Shown: piece by piece, positions 43,585 to 53,700 of the stretch
Layout: each line of letters begins with the position of its first letter
Position numbering within the stretch: the first letter of the stretch is position 1
NCBI GenBank assembly: GCA_928212115.1
Contig: CAKMRJ010002223.1
Span: 298,757,347 to 298,821,346, forward strand
Source of the DNA: Lactuca virosa
Taxonomy: Eukaryota; Streptophyta; Magnoliopsida; Asterales; Asteraceae
DNA: 64,000 bases
Reading direction: 5' to 3'
Notes under the pieces: generated by a model
What the model was told of the DNA's origin: nothing
Database searches by the model: none
What the model saw: only the letters and a program-made list of their open reading frames with translations
Program-made: the position numbers and the translations under genes

Positions 43585-44931
43585 GTTGACTATGATGAGA
43601 CCTTCTCACTAGTAGCTAAGATTAAGTCCATTAGAGTATTGTTAGCCATAGCTGCATTTCATGATTATGAAATATGGCAAATGGATGTCAAAACCGCTTT
43701 CCTTAATGGAAAGTTGGCTGAGGATGTTTACATGGCTCAAACAGAAGGTTTTGTCGATACAAGATACCCTAATAGAGTGTGTAAGCTTGATAAATCCATT
43801 TATGGATTGAAAAAAGCATCTCGCAGATGGAATCTTTGCTTTGACGAGAAAGTCAAAGAGTTTGGCTTTTCTAGGAGTGAGGATGAGTCTTGTGTGTATG
43901 TCAGGGCTAGTGGGAGCATAGTTAGCTTCTTGGTGTTGTATGTGGATGACATACTTCTCATAGGAAACGACATCCCAACCTTGCAGGAGGTTAAGTCCTG
44001 GCTTGGGAAGTGTTTCGCTATGATGGACCTTGGGGAAGCTGCCTATATCCTAGGGATAAGGATATTGAGAGATAGGAGTAAGAGACTAATTGGACTTAGT
44101 CAAAGTACTTACTTGGATAAGGTGCTGAAGAGGTTCAGCATGCAAGAATCCAAGAAAGGGGAATTACCCGTCCAGAGTAATGCCAAGCTGAGTAAGATTC
44201 AGAGTCCGAGTACAGAGGCTGAGATAGCTGAGATGAGTCATATACCATATGCTTCCGCTGTGGGCTCGATCATGTATGCTATGACTTGTACTCGCCCTGA
44301 TGTGGCCTTTGCTTTGAGCATGGTCAGTAGATATCAAGGGAACCCTGGCAAGGCACACTGGACAGCGGTAAAGAACATTCTCAAGTATCTGCGGAGGACT
44401 AAGGAGTGGGTCCTTACCCTCGGAGGCAGTGATGACTTGAGAGTGGAAGGATATAGCGATGCTAGCTTCCAGACTGATAGGGATAATTTCCGCTTTCAGT
44501 CAGGCTGGGTCTTTATCCTAAATGGAGGGGCAATTACTTGGAAAAGTTCCAAGCAGGAGACAGTAGCTGATTCTACTTGTGAATCAGAGTACATAGCAGC
44601 AAGTGAAGCGGCTAAGGAGGCGATATGGCTAAAGAACTTCATCGGAGACCTTGGAGTTGTACCAGCTATAAAGGAGCCAATGGAAATTTTCTGTGACAGC
44701 GAAAGTGCGGTTGCTTTAGCTAAGGAACCGAGAGATCACGGGAGATCTAGGCACATTGACAGAAAATACCATTTCATCAGACATCGAATAGAAGAAGGAC
44801 TCCTCGTGGCTAAGAGGGTATCATCAGATGAGAACCCGGCAGATCCCCTCACGAAGGGACTGAGCAGGGTTAAGCATTTACAGCATGCGAGGCGCATTGG
44901 GCTGAAGGATGATATTAGTTTCAATAATTAG
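43585..44931 (+). CDS. Cop-1 RT-RNase H (open segment)
   Basis: About 449 codons are open after the frameshift near 43580, ending at TAG 44929-44931. Motifs in order: QMDVKTAFLNGKL, CKLDKSIYGLKKASRRW, the RT catalytic YVDD (43939-43950), MTCTRPDVAFALSMVSRY, and RNase H with GYSDASFQTD, SKQETVADSTCESEYIA and FCDSESAVALA. It would make DNA from the element's RNA. As it stands the segment has no start codon of its own in the right place and depends on the shifted upstream frame, so it is a well-preserved part of a dead polyprotein. Confidence 0.9.
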   Translation, partial: VDYDETFSLVAKIKSIRVLLAIAAFHDYEIWQMDVKTAFLNGKLAEDVYMAQTEGFVDTRYPNRVCKLDKSIYGLKKASRRWNLCFDEKVKEFGFSRSEDESCVYVRASGSIVSFLVLYVDDILLIGNDIPTLQEVKSWLGKCFAMMDLGEAAYILGIRILRDRSKRLIGLSQSTYLDKVLKRFSMQESKKGELPVQSNAKLSKIQSPSTEAEIAEMSHIPYASAVGSIMYAMTCTRPDVAFALSMVSRYQGNPGKAHWTAVKNILKYLRRTKEWVLTLGGSDDLRVEGYSDASFQTDRDNFRFQSGWVFILNGGAITWKSSKQETVADSTCESEYIAASEAAKEAIWLKNFIGDLGVVPAIKEPMEIFCDSESAVALAKEPRDHGRSRHIDRKYHFIRHRIEEGLLVAKRVSSDENPADPLTKGLSRVKHLQHARRIGLKDDISFNN

Positions 44932-45778
44932 ATTCCTGAAACTTGTAAAATGTAATTGACATTTGATGATAAATAAAAGTTGTTATTTATTTATGAGTAA
45001 GGTGTTACTATCTTGTGTTGATTGTTTACTATATTTCAATTTTGCATGTTTTTTACTTCCAAATAATTATGTTATATTCAAACCATCCACAGTCAGTCAA
45101 ACTTTGGAAGTAAGTATTGATTTAAGACTGTCATGAATTTGGCTTGTATGATTTGTCTAAACGTGCTTTGGACAATGCAATGGTTGCTACAACATTCATG
45201 AGTACTCATAAGGGCTGAGTATTGGATCCAACCCACGCTCACTTGCATCACTTCATGGAATTTATCTCGAGTGATCGTGAGACGGAAATATCATATAAAT
45301 CTTCAAACCTAGAGATATGAGTTGTTGACTATGAGTTGGTTATTCATTGATTGCATGAAAACGCATTGGTAACTCGATGTCATAAAACGTGCCTTTGTGA
45401 ATAATTCAACAAGTAGTTAGTACAAGCATATCAGTCGAAGTTTATCTGTTCCTTCTAGAAATAGAAGCGATATCTGGGCCCCTCGATGATTTGGTTTTGA
45501 CCTATGTACCGGGCCCGGTCAGAACCTAATTGATGTGTTCAATTTAGTTCTATGTCGAAACAAATCAGACATGGAGAAACAAATGCTGGATAATAAGTAA
45601 GACCATGTTCCATGTGTTTGTCCGGCTGATATCATGAGAACAGAGGATTATATGATCACTTATCTTAAATGGCGTATCATCATCTTCTCAGTTCCGAGAG
45701 ACCTTGAAAGAGCTACGATTGCCGATCGGTTCCTGAAGTATTGCAGTTATAGTTATTAGACTTATCCAAGTGGGAGAC
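44932..45778 (+). other. Cop-1 3' untranslated region and PPT
   Basis: About 850 bases lie between pol and the 3' LTR, with no ORF of note. CAAGTGGGAGAC ends at 45778 and is the PPT. The whole stretch, including a CCGGGCCCGG palindrome near 45508, has a close counterpart in Cop-2 (57413-58266). Confidence 0.85.
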
Positions 45779-46553
45779 TGTTGGATAAGGTGTCTAAGTC
45801 CATAACTATTTCTGGTATGTACTTGACCCGACCCGGCATGGTCCATTTGGGTTGCATGGCTCCATGCAATTGGATAAACTAAAATGAGAGAAATAACACT
45901 TATGGTTTATTAATATATTATAAGTTCTAATATATTAATAATATTATTTAATTAGTTTGATCAAGAATTAATTTAGAATTAATTAAGTGATCAAAAGATA
46001 ACTAATTAAATATATGGGTAGATTATGTAAATCTTCCATATCTTATATAGTGGGCTAAGAGGCTCCATGGATTATCAAGTTGGGTTCCACCCATAGGATG
46101 CTCCATGGATGCTCCATGGGAGTTACAAACCCATGGGTCATGGAAATGAAGACTCATGACACATTAGGGTTTACATGGTGTAACCCTAGATGTGTCAACA
46201 CTATATAAGAAACCCATTCTCCACCAAAATTGGCAACACATAAGAAACAAGAGGGCTAGGCCGATTTTAGAAGTGTGTATTCTCTCTAAAGTCATTCCAA
46301 AAGCATTTGGTGTTGTGTGAAGAATTTGAGGCATCACACTTGGGGTGCTAGGCTCACAAGGTTTCAAGGATCATAAGCAACAACAAGGTAAGTTATTCTA
46401 TCTTTCATGCAAGTTAAAATTTGTTCCCCATGTATGCTAGATAGGAATATAACCTTGGAATTCAACTTTGCATGATAATTAGACAAACATAGATCCAAGG
46501 TTATTAGGGTTGCATGTACACTTAGGAAGTGTTAGAATGCTCAAAACCCATCG
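45779..46553 (+). repeat. Cop-1 3' LTR
   Basis: 775 bp, from TGTTGGATAAGG to AAAACCCATCG. The last base differs from the CA end of the 5' LTR. Confidence 0.95.
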
Positions 46554-46908
46554 GTGGTATCAGAGCCAGGTTCGTTTGTTGTTTTTTTTTTTTTTTTGTG
46601 TGCAAACAGCTTGAAAAAAAAATCGTTTTTCTGCTCGTATGAAAGTTTGCACATTTGTTGCTGGAAATGGACTAGAAACATTACCCTAAACTGTTTTGAT
46701 GTTTTAAAGCTTGTTTTAGATGGTGTAATGTTTATGCTAATCCATTTACAATGGCAATTACTAAAATTACAAGTTTTTTTTAAGTGTAATTTTTGATTCT
46801 TGAAAGTGTTCATATTCATGTTCTTGAACTTATGAAGATTAGATGATCATAGGAATTGTTTGTAACCTTCATGGTAGTTTAATTCATGATCATAATGTAG
46901 TTTAATTC
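46554..46908 (+). repeat. Extra copy of Cop-1 PBS-leader beyond the 3' LTR
   Basis: GTGGTATCAGAGCC and 340 further bases repeat the sequence from 39512 on. The copy ends in a second TAGTTTAATTC, 12 bases after the first. Gyp-6 LTR sequence (AAGCCTAAGCTCCACC) follows immediately. Confidence 0.9.
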
Positions 46909-49892
46909 AAGCCTAAGCTCCACCAAAAACAAGTTCACGGCCAAGGCACATGAGTTTACGGCCGTAAACTCAATGTTGGCCATAAACTCCCCCATTAAGA
47001 CTCCTTCCCTTCACTTTTCTTTCATTATTACACTTTCAACTCAAGAACACTTTCATTCTCTCTCAAGTATCATCGAGTTCTTCACTTTGATCTTCAAAAA
47101 CGTAAGTATTTCTTCCGGCTTTTGAGTTGTTATTCCTCTTAATCTAGTACACCCCTTTGATTCCATCCATAAAATCCTCTCTTTTGGTTAGATCTTCAAG
47201 ATCTTCATATTTCACCAAGAACACACACTTGTTCTTGGTGGCCGTAAACTTATCTAAGGCCCTCAAAAGTGAGTATTCCATCTATCTTCTAGTTAGTCAT
47301 GTTAAACACTAGATCCTAGCCTTGAAACATCACCAATCTCAAGATCAATGAGAGTTTACGGCCAGGAGCATCTCCCTTGGTCGTAAACCCTTGTCTGGGT
47401 CATGTTTTGAGCCTTAAACACTTCTAGACACTAGCTATAAATTGGAACACTTGAACCTTCGAAACCCCTTGCCTTTTAGACCCAAAATGACACCATTTGC
47501 AGAGTTTACGGCCATACACTTTTAGTGTGGCCGTAAACCCCTCAACACCTCCTAAAAGGTTAGTTTTGGTCATCCTCTTGTAGAGAAATAGTCCCATAAG
47601 TTTCCCTAGCATTCAAACACCCTCTTATGCACCTTTTTACCATAAGTTTACGGCCGTAAACTCCATGGCCGTAAACCCATGGCCGTAAACCCATGACCGT
47701 AAACACCAAATGTGGCCTTAAACATCCCTTAGATGAATCACATGTGATTCTAACACTTGGTCCAAGTGTTTCCTAGTCCCAAAGGGTGTTTTCTTGCATA
47801 TTAGTTGCTTATAAACACTATATTCATGCAAATACTTGCCATATATGTCATTTAGGACTCGTTTGTGTTTTGGGACTTCACTCGTGGAACTTCTCATCCT
47901 TACTCGCATATTCGTTTGAAATCACCCACATAAGCTGAGTTCATACCCCTATAATGAATCTTTTAACTGTTTTAAATACTTTTAAGGGGGGGAATACAAG
48001 TTGAACACAATGATAATTGTGTGAATGTTTGTTATAACATCTCTCAAAAGATTGCTTATGTCTTTTATAAGTGATCAAAACATTCCAAAAAATCTTTTAA
48101 AGTTATGTTACTTTATAGTTTAACAAAACTCTGTTTTTGAAGTACCAGCATAACTAAGTAGAAAAATGAGTCTTTTCAATAACAGTTCAAGTAAAACACT
48201 AGTAAACTATAAGGGGTATAGTTTAGAGGTTCAGTTCATACTAGGTACTAGAGCATACTATAAAGAGAAACAGGGAGGTAGATACAATACAGCAGAGAAA
48301 CATACTATACACTATACATGATAACAGAAAGAACATACTAAGATACTATAACAGAACGAACATACTAAATGCTATAGCAGGAGAACACTACATGATCTAA
48401 TTATACCAATGAATCACTAAGTCATTGTTCTAAACAAAAGGTGATAGTAAAATTGGGTATACATGATCATATAACATTAATGTGAAATTTACACGACCTA
48501 GCAATTTGCTTGCAGAAGTCACGTTTGGTCCCCAGAATCTCTTGTAGGGAGAGCGTATAGTATGGGTACTATTCATCACATTATGACCTTAATAAAACAA
48601 ACATGTTTTAAAGGTAATCAGTACGTCAGTTTCTCAATTCAAAAGACAACTGTGTACTTACATTTTCCCATTACTTTCATTTTGTGACAGTTCCACTTGA
48701 AAGTTAATGCAAACTATTTTCTAGTCAAGATAGTTATAAACTAGAGAAAACATACATTTTTCAAACGACAAACAGAACAGTCGAGTCTAGTACATTCAGT
48801 AGAAAGGGGGCCTATAATGCTAACCTTATGATTCCTTAGTGTATGCATTCAGGGATATATATTAATCGGGTCCGACCGGTAGTAGGATGTGTGCTTTCCG
48901 CTTTATTTCCTGTTCCTTGTTTGGTTGTGGGCTTAGAATAGATTCACCCAGCCTACTATCTATCAGATCTTAGCTATATATATATTGCATATACACCAAG
49001 TAATCATAAGGGGTACCAGGTATGGGCTAGGTCATAGGACACTAATTCAATGCACAGTTTTCTAGTACAAAACATACTTTTCAAATAGAACTTTTGGTAT
49101 ACAAAACTAGAAACATACCAGTAAAGGGTTTAATCCATTTTATTAAACCAGTATAAACTTAAACGACCTTAGGTGGTTAATTCTATAATATCTTAGTTTA
49201 TACATCAGGGTTATATATAATTAATACCCGATAGGTAGTTGGATGTGTGCCTTCCGCCTCATTTCCTTTTCCTTGTTTGGTTGTGGACTTAGGGCAGATT
49301 CACACAATTAACTATCTGTTCGATATTAGATTATATATAGTTGGTATAAACTAAGTGATTATAGAAGGAACCACTATGGTCACCATTTTTATTAAAAGAA
49401 ATAAGGGTTTTCTTAAAGAATCTTTTCATCAAATATAAAGGAACTATTACAGTTAACTCTGTGAGTACCAAGTGAATATGCCAGGGTTATATACAACGAT
49501 GATCTAACAAACAATGGGATGTGTGCCTTCCTCCCCATTTCCGGTTCCTTGTTTGGTTGTGGGCTTAGGGCAGATACACACAACCGATTATTTGTTTACT
49601 CTGGGTTTTATATAACTTGTATCCATTTAGTACTCATAGAAAGGATTGTAGAGTCATTTTACTTATCTTTCATCCAAGCAGGAAATATAGGATTTTCTGG
49701 AGAATAATAGCTTCAAGTCTTTTGTTATTTACTTTGTATTCTATGTTATGTGAACCACATACTTTGTAAACACTTTCTTTCTAAGGAAATGGTTGTTTAT
49801 TACTTTGCTTACTATGATGCATGACTTGTGATACTAAACATGACGTCCTCCACCCCAGAACGTTTCCGTCGTTCCGGTTTTGGGGTGTGACA
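46909..49892 (+). repeat. Gyp-6 3' LTR, second part
   Basis: Continues from 38736 and ends TTTTGGGGTGTGACA. It has the palindrome groups, three hairpins, and a deletion of about 179 bp near 49701 between two TGGAG copies that removed the acceptor-like site. The donor-like site reads AAG/CTGAGT. Confidence 0.92.
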
Positions 49893-50007
49893 GAGGTTCA
49901 GTTCATATTAGATACTAGAGCATACTATAAAGAGAAACAGGGAGGTAGATACAATACATTAGAGAGACATAGTAAGATACTATAACAGAACGAACATACT
50001 AAGATAC
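49893..50007 (+). repeat. GAGGT duplication and end of truncated Gyp-5 3' LTR
   Basis: GAGGT (49893-49897) is the second copy of the Gyp-6 target site. The next 110 bases match the Gyp-5 LTR from about 13270 to 13390, then stop inside the 32-bp tandem repeat at about 50007. Confidence 0.85.
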
Positions 50008-50610
50008 AACTTCCCAACTAAGCTCATCCTAGGCTTTCCTAGGACACCCTCCGACCTACTCTCCTCCATCAGCTGCACTAGGAGTCCCTACCACCTTTCC
50101 CTAACTAGCTTGCGAATATTATTACATATTCGCCTACTAGTTTGTTAATGCTAGCCATAACCCTTATAGCACAAAGCAAGCAGCATTCGTGCATTGAGTA
50201 ACCAAATCAAGCATAACCTAATTAGGTTCATACTGTTGACTAACAGCCCTAGCATACAACTCAATAAGCTCATACAACAGGCATATAAGGAATCCTTCCC
50301 TAGATCCTTAGTTCTATTCTAGCATGCAGTTCTCAGAATCATATATCTGTCCTACAAGGCATCTTCCTAGATCCTTAGCCCTAATCTAGCATGCAGTTCT
50401 CATAATCATATCATACAACATAACGTAACAAGTATGGGTATCTTGGGGAAAACTTACTTGAGCTCGGCCGGTCGCACGCATCACACACCTCGTTCTTTCG
50501 CAAAATTCTTTAACTTATATTTTAGAAAACTATTTTCTTGTAAAAATCCTTCAAACCCTCGATTTGAGTCCAGACACCCCCGAAGGTGTGTCCGAATCCC
50601 TCACACCAAG
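50008..50610 (-). other. Gyp-3 leader, no gene seen
   Basis: About 600 bases between the Gyp-5 remnant and the Gyp-3 PBS. No gag motif on either strand. It contains an imperfect direct repeat of about 55 bases (CCTAGATCCTTAG followed by CTAGCATGCAGTTCTC) near 50300 and 50366. Interpreted as the 5' leader of Gyp-3. Confidence 0.6.
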
Positions 50611-50625
50611 GCTCTGATACCAACT
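50611..50625 (-). other. Gyp-3 primer-binding site
   Basis: On the minus strand the LTR end TGTTACA is followed by AGTTGGTATCAGAGCC, complementary to initiator tRNA-Met. This fixes Gyp-3 on the minus strand. Confidence 0.9.
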
Positions 50626-52049
50626 TGTAACATCCCAATTTTCAAGGCCAAAAATTTCATTTTTAGATGAGTAACTTATAAAATAGTTTACCAAAAACAT
50701 TGCCAATGTCATACTAATTTACAAAACCGAAACAACGTGTCTCAAAACTATATCATCAATAGTAATAAAAATCAGAGTACAATCCTAGAAAACTAAATGC
50801 GGAAATCATGTGTGTGTATGTGATGCGCTGCTACACCGGCCCGCTCCTTCCCCTTAGATGAAGAGGTGCCTGAAACCAAAACTAAAAACCATAACACAAA
50901 GCTTGGTGAGTTCCCCCATCATACCCATACCAAATAATGCATAATCCTCGGTATCTTTCAACCGGTAACTTTCAGGTATAGCCGGGATCTGGACTCCCCC
51001 TCGGTATCTTCCAACCGGTAACTGGGAACTAACCTCCTCTTCGGTATCTTTCAATCGGTAAGTGGGAACTAACCTCCCCTTCGGTATCTTTCAATCGGTA
51101 ACCAGGGACTATTTCACCCCCTACTATTGCTAACACATATTAAGCACAATAATCATATCAAGCACATTAATCATATCAAGCACAGTAAGCATATCACATA
51201 TCAATCCTAGATAATTATCACAAAGACAATCGTCCATCCAACACTCTCACTTGTGGGCCGACATTGTGGCCGTAGACCCACCCCTACCAGAAGGAAACTC
51301 ACCTCGAAGTCGTGTAGTGTCTGCACTGATGTCGGTGTGGAAATCGACTCTCCCTGACTCCTCAATCCCTACACGACAACTCTTCTAAGTTATCAACTCA
51401 TACTCGTAACCCTTAGCTGGGTCACTCAATCCAAATCCAACTCAAAGTCAAATCCATGGTCAAAGTCAACTTTTGGTCAAATTCAACATCTGGTTGACTC
51501 GAATCGCCGAGTTGGCCCGTCAACTCGTCGAGTCCCCATATCCACAATATGCCATAATCCCGTCCATACTCGTCGAGTCTAGCAAGAGCTCGACGAGTTC
51601 GCCTTCAACAACACATCGGACAATCTTCAACTGTCTCACCCCCAAACCAGAATGGCGGAAACATTCGGGGGCGCAAGACTTTAGGTAAGTATCACAACAC
51701 ATGCAATATAGTAATCAAAGTACAAACAACCATTTCATTAATAAGTATATGTTTTAAATAAGTGTTTAAACATTACATATTCAAACACTAAAGTAGGTAC
51801 AGTAGAAGACAGGAGTCGCGGTATGGTACTAGGTAGTCTTCTCAAAAGCTTCGGGAGTGTACCTGTCTACTGGATTCCTGAGAATACAAGTTATTTGGAA
51901 ATAGTAGATCAGCATTTAAGCTGGTGAGTTCATAAGTATTTTAGTTATGTTAAGTATACCCTAAGTTCTTTGAATAAGTTCACTGGTTTCTCCAGGAAAT
52001 CCTATATTTCCTGAGGTGATTAACTGATAACCTCAATAGTTTCCCTCTG

Positions 52050-52260
52050 TAATTACTTAGTTTATACTGATTATATATAAACCAATATCGAATGGACAGT
52101 CAAATGGGTGTATCTGCCCTAAGCCCACAACCAAACAAGGAACAGGAAGTAAGGCGGAAGTCACACATTCCACTGTCAATCGGACATTTCTTATGTATAA
52201 CTATGATGTAATAACTAAGGAATTATAGAATTAACCACTAAAGGTCTTTTATGTTATACT
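52050..52260 (-). repeat. Conserved hairpin, Gyp-8 copy 1
   Basis: The loop core on the minus strand is TTCCTTGTTTGGTTGTGG, flanked by complementary arms (TATATATAAACCAATATCG side and the CGGACATTTCTTATGTATAA side). Confidence 0.75.
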
Positions 52261-52929
52261 TGTTTACAGAGATTGAATGACTAAGTTCCATTTGATAAGT
52301 GGTTTAATCCCATAAACCGTTTCCTTTGTATAAGTGGTTTAACCCCATAAACCGTTTCATTTGTAAAAGTGGTTTAATCCCATAAACCATTTCATTTGTG
52401 AAAGTGTTCTTAGTTATATCCGTTTTATAGTAAAAACCTTAGTATTAATCCTGGAGAGTATTGTATTATCCTTAATACTGCCTTGTGGTTTTAAATGTTC
52501 AAAACCAGAAGTACAATACTTGATTTCATGATACGTAGCTTTTACTGTAAGTAAAAACTACTAAAGGTATATCTAGTCGGGATGTAATTAACTTTTCTTA
52601 CTGTTATAAGAGAAGTAATATTACTTTGTAATTCACTCGTTGTTTTATCCATGTGAGTCCTATTAACCATACTAATATGACTGATATGCCTGCGGCGACG
52701 TTCTTCAGGCGTCGGAACTGGAATGATATTTGACACCCTAGGCCTGCCGGCCAAACTGTAGCGAACAGTAGAGGTGCGGGATTGTCAGTCTCATATAGAT
52801 CTATACACAAATTCACGCTCTCCCTACAAGAGATTCTGGCTAATAGTTCAGGACTTAAAAGGTCGTACTTAGATAAGTACACCGCGAAGGGTCTCACAAA
52901 TTTATTCTTTCAACGAGATTTACGATGTA

Positions 52930-53285
52930 TTATTAGTACCCTGTGAATGCTAACTCTGGTACTTTGTATCGTACCCTTGGTTAATGCAAACCCGGTATAA
53001 TGTATTATTACCTCGTGTTTGCGTGTTTGCGGTACTCTGGTACTATAGTACCTTTGCTAATGCAAACCCGGCAGAATGTATTATTACCTCGTGTTTGCTA
53101 ACTCGGGTACTCTGTATAGTACCTTTGCTAATGCAAACCCGGCAGGATGTATTATTACCCGTCGTGTTTGCTAACTCGGGTACTCTGTATAGTACCTTTG
53201 CTAATGCAAACCCGACATTACCTCAACTCTTTGCTAACTCTCGGTACTCTGTATCGTACCCTTGGTTAATGCAAACCTTGTATGA
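52930..53285. repeat. ~76-bp tandem repeats
   Basis: Five copies of a unit with CTCTGTATAGTACCTTTGCT, then AATGCAAACCCGG and a TGTATTATTACC segment. Copies differ in length. They lie in the Gyp-8 LTR. Confidence 0.88.
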
Positions 53286-53519
53286 TGTATCTTTACTTCT
53301 TTAATATGCTGTTCGTATATTAAAGGTATTATACATATCTTGTTATAGTTAAATGTATTTTGGGTAATTTCCCTTGGAAAGTTACAGTCGTGAATCATAC
53401 TTATATCTTTAGTTTTGAATCATAACTTATACCTATTATAATTTATATGTTCTATCTGATTAGCATGGTTTCTCATGGATGAACACCTTTGTTCAGCCTG
53501 ATACAAAGGTGATGATACC

Positions 53520-53700
53520 AAAAGGAGTAACCTTTTGTACTCATATATGTATATAATATATTATAATTAAGAAGGAAACGACCTTCGGACAAATAATACA
53601 ACCCTAATTCCACATCCAAACAAGGAAAAGGATATAAGATAATTCATTAGTGTTAAGCCCTTCAAATCTTATTTATATATTTATACATATATAATCATGA
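53520..53700 (-). repeat. Conserved hairpin, Gyp-8 copy 2
   Basis: The minus-strand loop core reads TTCCTTGTTTGGATGTGG, the same one-base variant as Gyp-1. The arms include AATATATTATAATTAAGAAG and a near-complement at 53660-53700. Confidence 0.65.

Larger units (their letters stand above)
38737..46908 (+). mobile_element. Cop-1: Ty1/copia element with extra 3' leader copy
   Basis: LTRs of 775 bp lie at 38737-39511 and 45779-46553. They differ by about seven bases by eye, implying a young insertion. Gag, protease, integrase, RT and RNase H occur in copia order. After the 3' LTR, 355 bp of the PBS-leader region recur (46554-46908) before host Gyp-6 LTR sequence resumes. Only ATTC is shared at the two host junctions, so no standard 5-bp duplication is evident. 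Confidence 0.93.
20042..49892 (+). mobile_element. Gyp-6: gag-only gypsy element (with nested Gyp-7 and Cop-1)
   Basis: The target duplication GAGGT flanks it at 20037-20041 and 49893-49897. The 5' LTR is 20042-23374. Gag is split by Gyp-7 (24599-25188 and 36928-37459), and the spacer is 37460-38590. The 3' LTR is split by Cop-1 (38605-38736 and 46909-49892). Its structure matches Gyp-5: gag present, pol absent. Confidence 0.92.
11887..50007 (+). mobile_element. Gyp-5: gag-only gypsy element (with nested Gyp-6)
   Basis: The 5' LTR is 11887-15144, followed by a primer-binding site, a leader, a gag pseudogene (16367-17569) and a 1.1-kb non-coding spacer. The PPT and 3' LTR start at 18672. The LTR is interrupted by Gyp-6 and resumes at 49898 for about 110 bases. 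It has no pol, although its PPT region and LTR ends match those of Gyp-7. The right end is truncated, so no target duplication can be tested. This is a TR-GAG-like non-autonomous element. Confidence 0.85.

Noticed and set aside
52930..53285. CRISPR-like or satellite array
   Set aside because: Local tandem repeat of five unequal copies inside the Gyp-8 LTR; no spacers.
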